The position numbers were made by a program, and so were the translations under genes. A stretch of DNA of 6,017 nucleotides, taken from positions 1-6,017 of the forward strand of contig JANXSC010000634.1 in the NCBI GenBank assembly GCA_025352845.1, written 5' to 3'. This document shows positions 1-5,605 of the stretch, in pieces (the first letter of the stretch is position 1; each line of letters starts with the position of its first letter). A model generated the notes under the pieces. That model searched no databases and was not told where the DNA came from. It worked only from the letters and a program-made list of their open reading frames with translations. This DNA comes from Opitutaceae bacterium. Its GTDB lineage: Bacteria; Verrucomicrobiota; Verrucomicrobiia; Opitutales; Opitutaceae.

Positions 1-1601
1 CCCACTGCTGGCGCTCCAAGACCCCGATCATTTTCCGCGCGGTCGATCAGTGGTTCGTCTCGCTCGACAAAAACAACCGCCGCTCGATCGCCCTTGCCGA
101 GATCAAAAAAATTGCCGCCGCGCAGGGCTGGATTCCCGCGTGGGGCGAGGCGCGCATCCGGGGTGCCGTCGAATCGCGGCCCGACTGGTGCATCAGCCGC
201 CAGCGTTCCTGGGGCGTGCCGATTCCGGCATTCTACGACGAAAATAAGAACGCCTATCTCGACGCCGGTGTCTCCCGGGCCATCGCCGACAAGTTCGCGC
301 AGTCCGGCACGAATCTCTGGTATGACGCCACGCCCGCGCAGATTCTCGCCGGCGTGACGCTGCCCGCCGGCTGGCCCGCGCCGTCCACCCTCACCTGTGG
401 TCGCGACACGCTCGACGTGTGGCTCGACTCCGGTTCCTCGCACGCCGCCACGCTCAAGCGCGGCCAGGGCGGCACGTCGTGGCCCGCCGATCTCTATCTC
501 GAGGGCAGCGACCAACATCGCGGTTGGTTTCAATCTTCCCTCTGGACGAGCGTGATCGCATTCGGCGCGGCACCCTACAAGGCGGTGCTCACTCACGGCT
601 TCATCGTCGATAAGGCGCGGCAGAAAATTTCCAAGAGCTCGACCTACCAGAAACCGCAGACGAGCGACGCCTACGTTGCCCAACATGGGGCCGACGTCAT
701 CCGCCTCTGGATCGCTTCGCAGGATTTCCGCGACGACATCCCGGTGGACGACGAGATTCTGAAAAACGTCGGCGAATCCTACCGGCTTTTCCGCAATACG
801 TTTCGCTACCAGCTCTCGAACCTCTTCGATTTTGCGCCAACGAAGGATGCCGTCCCCGTCGAGCAGATGGACACGCTGGACCGCTGGGCGCTGCACCAGA
901 CGGCGGTGCTCATCCGCGAATGCACCGCAGTCTACGACGCCTACGAGTTCCACCGCGTTTACCAGCTCTGCAACCAATTCTGCGCGGTCACGCTCTCGGC
1001 GACCTATCACGACATCCTGAAGGATCGGCTCTACACGCACGGCACCAATTCCCCGCTGCGCCGCTCGTCGCAGACCGCGATTCATCACATCTTCGACGCG
1101 CTCGTCCGCCTGCTCGCGCCGGTGCTCACGTTCACGTGCGACGAAGCGTGGGCCTACGCCACCGCGAACGTCGAATACTCCAGCGATTCGATCCACCTCC
1201 AAGACTGGCCGGTCGCGCCCGCAGAATGGACGAATTCCGAAATCGAAGCTGACATCGCTGCGCTCCTGAAAGTCCGCGCGCTCGTCACCGAGGCGATCGA
1301 GCCCCACCGCGCCGCCGGCAAGCTCGGCAAATCGCTCGACGCCGCGATCACGATTACCGTGCCTGCGGGCGATGCCGCCGCAGCGTTGCTCCAAAAGCAC
1401 CGCGAGTTTCTCGCCGAACTTTTCATCGTGTCGCATGTCACGCTCCGCCCGGCCACCGAGGGCGCGTTGCACGTCGGCGTGCAGGCGTGCAGCGAGCTAG
1501 GCTTCGTCCGCTGCCCGCGCTGCTGGCGCTGGGTGCCGACGCTCGCGGCGAGTTCGCACGGCGAGGTCTGCCCGCGTTGCGCCGAGGCATTGCCGTCCTG
1601 A
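1..1601 (+). CDS. ileS: Isoleucyl-tRNA synthetase, C-terminal part (5'-truncated by window edge)
   Basis: Cytoplasmic class I aminoacyl-tRNA synthetase that charges tRNA-Ile with isoleucine. The reading frame is open from base 3 (bases 1-2 finish a preceding codon, probably Pro) and ends at TGA 1599-1601, giving about 532 of the roughly 930 residues usual for the family. Visible landmarks are HCWRSKTPI at the very start (end of the CP1 editing domain), ISRQRSWGVPIP at 192-227, DVWLDSGSSH at 414-443, LEGSDQHRGWF just after it, the KMSKS-type ATP loop at 624-638 and GADVIRLW. The anticodon-binding helical domain follows. A C-terminal zinc finger has paired CPRC motifs at 1512-1523 and 1569-1580, as in bacterial IleRS1. 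The HIGH motif and most of the editing domain lie outside the window. The ATP loop reads KISKS, not KMSKS. The next gene starts 24 nt downstream on the same strand. Identity is certain. Confidence 0.97.
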   Translation, partial: HCWRSKTPIIFRAVDQWFVSLDKNNRRSIALAEIKKIAAAQGWIPAWGEARIRGAVESRPDWCISRQRSWGVPIPAFYDENKNAYLDAGVSRAIADKFAQSGTNLWYDATPAQILAGVTLPAGWPAPSTLTCGRDTLDVWLDSGSSHAATLKRGQGGTSWPADLYLEGSDQHRGWFQSSLWTSVIAFGAAPYKAVLTHGFIVDKARQKISKSSTYQKPQTSDAYVAQHGADVIRLWIASQDFRDDIPVDDEILKNVGESYRLFRNTFRYQLSNLFDFAPTKDAVPVEQMDTLDRWALHQTAVLIRECTAVYDAYEFHRVYQLCNQFCAVTLSATYHDILKDRLYTHGTNSPLRRSSQTAIHHIFDALVRLLAPVLTFTCDEAWAYATANVEYSSDSIHLQDWPVAPAEWTNSEIEADIAALLKVRALVTEAIEPHRAAGKLGKSLDAAITITVPAGDAAAALLQKHREFLAELFIVSHVTLRPATEGALHVGVQACSELGFVRCPRCWRWVPTLAASSHGEVCPRCAEALPS

Positions 1602-1625
1602 TTTTTTCTTAAACCCAAACTCCCC

Positions 1626-2552
1626 ATGGCCAAGAAACAGAAACCCAAGCCTCCCGCCAAGAAACCGGCAGCCAACAAACCGGTTGCCAAACCGGCGGCG
1701 AAACCCGCCGCCAAACCCGTCGCGAAAAAACCCGCGCCGGCCCCAGCCCGGCCTGCCGCCCCCAAGGCGGCCCCGGCTGCCAAACCAGCGAAAGCATCTC
1801 CCTCCATGGAAAAACCGTCCAAGAAAACCGCCCTGCGCGACAGCATCCTGAAGCGCAAGGCGCCCGCCAAGCCCATCGCCTTCAGCCTCGAAGAAGTCCG
1901 CGCCATCGCGAAGACCGTCACGAGCAAGACCAACCTGCCCTTCACGGCCAAGCCCGGCGCCAAGAACGCCGCCAAGACGGCCGCCGCCGTGGAAAAGGTG
2001 AAGCCGCAGCACGTGAAGGCCGCCTCGCTCGCCGACATCCTCGGCTTCAATCCCAAGAAGGGAAAGCCCGCCGATCTCCAGAGCGACAAGGATGTGCCGG
2101 AGAAATTCAAGCGCTACTACAAGCTCCTGATCGATCTGCGCACGCACCTCACCGAGGGCATCGAGCGCCACTCGGAGGAGACGCTCAAGCGCTCCGCCAA
2201 GGATGATGCCGGCGATCTCTCGTCCTACGGCCAGCACATGGCCGACGCGGGCACCGACACCTTCGACCGCGACTTCGCGCTCAGCATGGTCGCCAACGAG
2301 CAGGAGGCGCTCTCCGAAATCGAGGCCGCGATCAAGCGCATCAACGACGGCACCTACGGCGTCTGCGAAATCACGCAGAAACCGATCGCCAAGGAGCGGC
2401 TCCTCGCCGTGCCCTTCACCCGCCACTCCGCCGAGGCGCAAAAGGATCTCGAGCGCAACCGCCACCGCTCCCGCACCCAGGCCGGCCTCTTCGGCGAGAT
2501 GGGCGAAGACGGCGCCGGCAAGATGATGGACGACGGCGGCGGCGACGAGTGA
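1626..2552 (+). CDS. TraR/DksA-family transcriptional regulator with Lys/Ala/Pro-rich N-terminal tail
   Basis: The family binds RNA polymerase in the secondary channel and, in DksA, modulates transcription together with ppGpp; the role here is inferred. The protein has 308 residues, about twice the length of E. coli DksA. Residues 1-60 or so are a low-complexity Lys/Ala/Pro tail, and basic, Ala/Lys-rich sequence continues to about 130. The recognisable domain is about 155-275: helices around 160-190, LSSYGQHMADAGTDTFDRD at 198-216, a second coiled-coil helix at 217-242, then the finger region beginning YGVC. The zinc ligand positions read C247-x2-T250-x17-S268-x2-A271, so the DksA spacing is kept but three cysteines are gone. 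The start ATG follows an A/C-rich leader (1611-1625) with no Shine-Dalgarno; M61 at 1806 is a less likely alternative. It lies between ileS and lspA, probably in one operon. The gene is called DksA-like, not dksA, because the tip residues and finger differ. Confidence 0.88.
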   Translation: MAKKQKPKPPAKKPAANKPVAKPAAKPAAKPVAKKPAPAPARPAAPKAAPAAKPAKASPSMEKPSKKTALRDSILKRKAPAKPIAFSLEEVRAIAKTVTSKTNLPFTAKPGAKNAAKTAAAVEKVKPQHVKAASLADILGFNPKKGKPADLQSDKDVPEKFKRYYKLLIDLRTHLTEGIERHSEETLKRSAKDDAGDLSSYGQHMADAGTDTFDRDFALSMVANEQEALSEIEAAIKRINDGTYGVCEITQKPIAKERLLAVPFTRHSAEAQKDLERNRHRSRTQAGLFGEMGEDGAGKMMDDGGGDE

Positions 2553-2555
2553 GGT

Positions 2556-2667
2556 GATTTTCGATTTTGGAATTTCGATTGCCGAAAACATGGCTGACGG
2601 CCCGCTCCCGCCCCCGGGCTCCCTGTCATCGGAGCAATCAAAAATCGAGAATCAAAAATCGAAAATC
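2556..2667. repeat. AT-rich imperfect inverted repeat between the dksA-like gene and lspA
   Basis: The left arm 2556-2580 and right arm 2643-2667 are reverse complements at 22 of 25 positions, with the outermost 13 bp perfect (GATTTTCGATTTT). The arms are built from reiterated AAAATCG words and are AT-rich in an otherwise GC-rich region. The 62-nt loop is GC-rich and contains a smaller inverted repeat, GCCCG 2600-2604 with CGGGC 2615-2619. The element begins 4 nt after the stop of the upstream gene and ends 6 nt before the GTG proposed as the lspA start. It could be a dispersed intergenic palindrome, a processing or attenuation hairpin in the operon mRNA, or both. Whether it recurs in the genome cannot be seen here. 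Confidence 0.75.
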
Positions 2668-2673
2668 GGAGGC

Positions 2674-3156
2674 GTGTCGGCCTACCGCCTCCTGCTCGCA
2701 CTCGCGGCTGTCGTGCTTGTCCTCGATCAGGCGACCAAGTTCTGGATCGCGGCCCACATCGCATTCGATCCGTTTCATTCGCATGCGATCGGTAGCGACC
2801 GCGAGGTCATCAGCGGATTTTTCTACCTAATCCACGTCGGCAACACCGGGGCGGCGTGGAGCATGTTCACCGGGCGGAGCGTCCTGCTCGCCGCGCTGGC
2901 AGCGGGGACACTCGTCGCGATTTATTTCTGGCGCCACTCCCTCGGACTAAAGCAACCGGTCGCCCAAGTGTGCTTCGGCCTCCTCTGCGGCGGCATCGTC
3001 GGCAACCTGATTGACCGCCTGCTGCACGGCCACGTAATCGATTTCATCGACCTGCATTTCGGCAGCTACATCTACCCGACGTTCAACGTCGCCGACTCCG
3101 GCATCTGCGTGGGTGTGATCCTCTACGTGCTGCAGTCGCTGCGCGCGCCGAAATGA
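2674..3156 (+). CDS. lspA: Lipoprotein signal peptidase (signal peptidase II)
   Basis: Inner-membrane aspartic protease that removes signal peptides from prolipoproteins after Lgt has lipidated the lipobox cysteine. With the GTG start the protein has 160 residues, normal for LspA. Four hydrophobic segments are visible, near residues 4-20, 66-86, 96-113 and 138-156. Family motifs in order are LDQATKFW (18-24), NTGAAWS (57-63), GNLIDR (110-115), VIDFID containing catalytic D123, and FNVADS containing catalytic D141. Start choice is uncertain. In-frame alternatives are ATG 2590 and GTG 2554, but the residues they add are largely encoded by the inverted repeat (giving runs such as SKIENQKSKI) and do not look like LspA. 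GGAGG at 2668-2672 lies only 1 nt before GTG 2674, too close for a good ribosome site, so 2590 remains possible. It is probably cotranscribed with the upstream dksA-like gene and ileS. Function is secure. Confidence 0.93.
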   Translation: MSAYRLLLALAAVVLVLDQATKFWIAAHIAFDPFHSHAIGSDREVISGFFYLIHVGNTGAAWSMFTGRSVLLAALAAGTLVAIYFWRHSLGLKQPVAQVCFGLLCGGIVGNLIDRLLHGHVIDFIDLHFGSYIYPTFNVADSGICVGVILYVLQSLRAPK

Positions 3157-3206
3157 TTCGAACCGCGAATAGGCCAAGGCTTCGGGCGCGACCGGAAGAT
3201 ATTCAG

Positions 3207-3269
3207 AAGCCAGAAATCCAGGAATCAAACAGGCAATCCAGATGACGCCTCATGGCTTTCTGGCTTTTT
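3207..3269. terminator. Possible terminator in the convergent lspA/yicC intergenic region
   Basis: AAGCCAGAAA at 3207-3216 is the exact reverse complement of TTTCTGGCTT at 3257-3266. A small inner pair, AGGC 3231-3234 with GCCT 3247-3250, shortens the 40-nt loop. On the + strand the right arm runs into a TTTTT tract at 3265-3269, which suits termination of the lspA transcript. An outer pair, ATTCAGA 3201-3207 with TCTGAAT 3280-3286, surrounds it. The minus-strand side has no clear T tract, so termination of yicC here is less supported. The rest of the 157-bp gap (3157-3313) shows no gene. Confidence 0.4.
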
Positions 3270-3313
3270 GAATTTCCTGTCTGAATTCTGCGCCTTCGAG
3301 CTTGGCGCGATCC

Positions 3314-4186
3314 CTACTCCACGTTGGCGATCTGCTCGCGCACGCGCTCGAGTTCGTTTTTCAGCTCAATCACCGCGCGCGCGATCGTGAGGTCGTTGGC
3401 CTTGCTGCCGATGGTGTTCACCTCGCGGCCGATCTCCTGAAGAATAAATTCCGCCTTCCGGCCGATCTCGCCGTCGGATTTCAGGAGCGCGGCGAATTGC
3501 TCGAAGTGGCTGCGCAGCCGCGTGATTTCCTCCGTCACATCGCAACGGTCCGCGAAGAGCGCGATCTCGCGGAGCACGCGCTCGTCGTTCAGGTCGAGCT
3601 CGAGGCTGGCGTCGCGCAGGCGCTTCATCAATTGTTCGCGATAGTTCGCCGGCACTGTCGGCGCACGCGTCGCAATCGCCTCGACGTTGCGATGCAGCAG
3701 CTCGCTCCGCCTGATAAAGTCCACCATCAGCGCCTCACCTTCCTTCGCCCGCATCGCGGCAAACGAGCGCAACGCGGTCGTGATCGTTTCCATCACCGTC
3801 GTCTGCGCGACATCAGCGGTCGGAAAATCGGTCGTGCGACGCTGGGAGTTCACGACCTGCCAGAGCAAATCCGTGGTCGGGCGAAATTCCACTCCCTGCC
3901 GCAGCGCGAAAATCTGTAGCTGCTCCAGTAGCGCCGCCGCCGCCGCTTCGTCCCACGTCGCCTGCGGCACGGATTTGTCGCCGGTGACCTCGATGTCCAC
4001 ATGCACTTTGCCGCGCGACGCATGCTTCCGCACCAGCTCGCCGATCGCCGGCTCCATGCTCTCCCACTGCTCCGGCAGCGCGATCGTGAGATCCAGCGTC
4101 TTCCGGTTCACCGAGCTCACCTGCACCGTGAGGGAGAGATTTTCAATGGCGGCCGTCGCGCGGCCGTAGCCGGTCATGCTTTTCAT
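3314..4186 (-). CDS. yicC: YicC/YloC-family endoribonuclease
   Basis: The 290-residue product matches the usual length of the YicC family, members of which (E. coli YicC, B. subtilis YloC) are reported endoribonucleases involved in RNA turnover; in E. coli YicC affects small-RNA decay. Family landmarks in order are MTGYGR (residues 4-9), VNRK (26-29) and RGKV (58-61) in the N-terminal domain, EGEAL (149-153) in the middle, and the strongly conserved C-terminal half: RCDVTEEITRLRSHFEQF at 214-231, GRKAEFILQE at 242-251, NTIGSKAND at 257-265 and the charged C-terminal helix ending REQIANVE. The ATG overlaps the trpB stop as ATGA (4183-4186), implying translational coupling. It is the last gene of the minus-strand unit in this window. 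The gmk, rpoZ or coaBC neighbours often found with yicC are absent. The target RNAs are unknown. Confidence 0.94.
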   Translation of the reverse strand: MKSMTGYGRATAAIENLSLTVQVSSVNRKTLDLTIALPEQWESMEPAIGELVRKHASRGKVHVDIEVTGDKSVPQATWDEAAAAALLEQLQIFALRQGVEFRPTTDLLWQVVNSQRRTTDFPTADVAQTTVMETITTALRSFAAMRAKEGEALMVDFIRRSELLHRNVEAIATRAPTVPANYREQLMKRLRDASLELDLNDERVLREIALFADRCDVTEEITRLRSHFEQFAALLKSDGEIGRKAEFILQEIGREVNTIGSKANDLTIARAVIELKNELERVREQIANVE

Positions 4187-5406
4187 AGCTTCACACCCAG
4201 AATTTTCGCGACCTGGTTCACGTCCTTGTCGCCACGGCCGGAGAGATTAATGATCATGATTTCGTCGCGGCGCATTTGTTTCGCCCGCTTGAAGCCGTGC
4301 ACGAGCGCGTGCGTGCTCTCGAGCGCGGGGATGATGCCTTCGAGGCGCGAGCAAAGCTGAAACGCCTCCATCACCTCGTCGTCATAGGCGTAGGCGAAAT
4401 CGATGCGCTTGCGGTCGCGGTAGAAGGCGTGCTCCGGCCCGATCGCGGCGTAGTCGAGGCCGGCGCTCACCGAGTGCGTGAGCTCGATCTGGCCGTCGTC
4501 GTTTTGGAGGATGTAGGTCTTGCAGCCCTGCAAGACGCCGAGCTTGCCGCCCTCGAAACGCGCGGCGTGATCGCCGCGCTTGATGCCGCGGCCGCCGGCC
4601 TCGACCCCGATGAGGCGCACCTGCGTGTCCTCGAGGAATTCGTGGAAGAAGCCGATGGCGTTCGAACCGCCGCCCACGCAGGCGATCATCTCGTCGGCGA
4701 GGCGGCCTTCGCGCGCCAGGATTTGCACGCGCACTTCCTGCCCGATCACACGGTGAAAATCGCGCACCATCATCGGATAGGGGTGCGAACCGAGCGCCGA
4801 ACCGAGGATGTAATGGGTCCCGCGGACGTTGGTGACCCAGTCGCGCATCGCCTCGTTGATCGCTTCTTTCAGTGTTTTCTGGCCGGCCTCGACGCCGCGG
4901 ACCTCCGCGCCCATGAGCCGCATCCGAAACACGTTCAGCGCCTGCCGCTCCATGTCGACGGCTCCCATGTAAACCACGCACTCAAGCCCGAATTTCGCAC
5001 ACACCGCCGCCGTCGCGACACCGTGCTGGCCCGCGCCCGTCTCGGCGATCACGCGCTTCTTTCCCATGCGGCGCGCGAGCAAGGCCTGCCCGAGCGCGTT
5101 GTTGATTTTGTGCGCACCGGTGTGCAGCAGGTCCTCGCGCTTCAGGTAAATTTTCGCCCCGTTGCAGTGCTCGGTCAGGCGCGCGGCGAAATACAGCTCG
5201 GTCGGCCGGCCCGCGAATTCCTTGAGATGGTGCTGCAGCTCCTGCTGAAACTTCGGGTCGCCGCGCGCCGTGTCGTAGGCCGCGCCGAGTTCCTGCAGGG
5301 CCGTTATCAGCGTCTCCGGCACAAACACGCCGCCATAGCGGCCGAAGTGGCCGCCCTCATCGGGGACCGAGAAGCGATCGAACGGAGCGGCGGCGAAAGT
5401 GGACAT
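4183..5406 (-). CDS. trpB: Tryptophan synthase beta chain
   Basis: PLP-dependent cytoplasmic enzyme that condenses indole with L-serine to make L-tryptophan, normally in an alpha2beta2 complex with TrpA. The 407 residues fit the standard TrpB1 class. The N-terminus shows GGHFGRYGGVFVPETL at about 18-33; the Schiff-base lysine is K100 in HTGAHKINN (95-103); AETGAGQHGVA at 121-131 contains the catalytic glutamate E122; the PLP phosphate loop is GGGSN at 245-249; and SGRGDKD at 389-395 lies near the C-terminus. All key residues are present, so the enzyme should be active. Start ATG 5404-5406 matches the family N-terminus and has no obvious Shine-Dalgarno. The stop overlaps the yicC start by 4 nt. 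Neither trpA nor trpF is next to it inside the window: downstream is yicC and upstream is a divergent receptor gene. A perfect 9-bp inverted repeat lies 25-56 nt before the start codon and may be regulatory. Confidence 0.97.
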   Translation of the reverse strand: MSTFAAAPFDRFSVPDEGGHFGRYGGVFVPETLITALQELGAAYDTARGDPKFQQELQHHLKEFAGRPTELYFAARLTEHCNGAKIYLKREDLLHTGAHKINNALGQALLARRMGKKRVIAETGAGQHGVATAAVCAKFGLECVVYMGAVDMERQALNVFRMRLMGAEVRGVEAGQKTLKEAINEAMRDWVTNVRGTHYILGSALGSHPYPMMVRDFHRVIGQEVRVQILAREGRLADEMIACVGGGSNAIGFFHEFLEDTQVRLIGVEAGGRGIKRGDHAARFEGGKLGVLQGCKTYILQNDDGQIELTHSVSAGLDYAAIGPEHAFYRDRKRIDFAYAYDDEVMEAFQLCSRLEGIIPALESTHALVHGFKRAKQMRRDEIMIINLSGRGDKDVNQVAKILGVKL

Positions 5407-5430
5407 GCGTCGTCAACGTGGTGGGCCGAC

Positions 5431-5462
5431 TGCGCCGACGCAATCCTGAGGTTGTCGGCGCA
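5431..5462 (-). promoter_or_regulatory. Perfect 9-bp inverted repeat in the presumed trpB leader
   Basis: TGCGCCGAC at 5431-5439 and GTCGGCGCA at 5454-5462 are exact reverse complements separated by 14 nt; a G·U pair could extend the stem to 10. It sits 25-56 nt upstream of the trpB ATG. A further GCCGAC copy at 5425-5430 could compete for pairing with the distal arm in the trpB mRNA. No T tract follows, so it is not a simple terminator. It could be a protein operator or an RNA hairpin; the sequence alone does not decide. Confidence 0.45.
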
Positions 5463-5498
5463 ACCAAAACGCCGCCACTGTCCGGGGGCAGGGAAGCT

Positions 5499-5513
5499 GA
5501 TAATAACTATTAC
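5499..5513 (+). promoter_or_regulatory. AT-rich island, candidate -10 region for the receptor gene
   Basis: This short run is conspicuously AT-rich within the 199-bp divergent gap. GATAAT at 5499-5504 matches the -10 consensus at five of six positions on the + strand, but no good -35 box lies 16-18 bp upstream. It overlaps the candidate trpB -10 on the other strand, so the two divergent genes may share this island. The remaining gap sequence shows no gene. Confidence 0.22.
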
Positions 5514-5526
5514 TCCTGCGTTGCAA
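5500..5526 (-). promoter_or_regulatory. Candidate sigma70-type promoter for trpB
   Basis: Reading the minus strand, TTGCAA (5526-5521) resembles a -35 box and TATTAT (5505-5500) a -10 box, with a slightly short 15-bp spacer. Transcription would begin near 5492, giving a leader of about 86 nt that contains the 5431-5462 inverted repeat. The call rests only on match to consensus inside an AT-rich island in GC-rich DNA. Confidence 0.25.
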
Positions 5527-5605
5527 CGGGCGTCAAACCGGCCACGTTTTCCGAGCTTTCGCGCCAACTCTCCCGCCTTTTTCGCTGACCAACCCAACCA
5601 AACCC

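Noticed and set aside
1599..1612. T-rich run just after the ileS stop as a possible terminator
   Set aside because: No stem-forming sequence precedes the T run, and the next co-directional gene starts 24 nt after the ileS stop.
1678..1737. Reiterated AAACCCGCCG-like DNA in the dksA-like 5' end as a possible tandem-repeat array or CRISPR-like element
   Set aside because: The repetition is irregular, in frame and explained by Lys-Pro-Ala codons; there are no spacers or fixed repeat length.
1497..2591. 364-codon open frame on the minus strand opposite the dksA-like gene and the end of ileS
   Set aside because: Its Gly/Leu/Arg-rich translation is the complement of Lys/Ala/Pro codons on the + strand; both + strand genes here are recognised families.
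3302..3919. 205-codon + strand open frame opposite yicC
   Set aside because: yicC is clearly the coding strand, with family motifs along its length; the antisense translation has none.
5520..5527. GTTGCAAC palindrome as an operator
   Set aside because: An 8-bp palindrome is expected by chance at this frequency; it is mentioned only as part of a weak -35 candidate.
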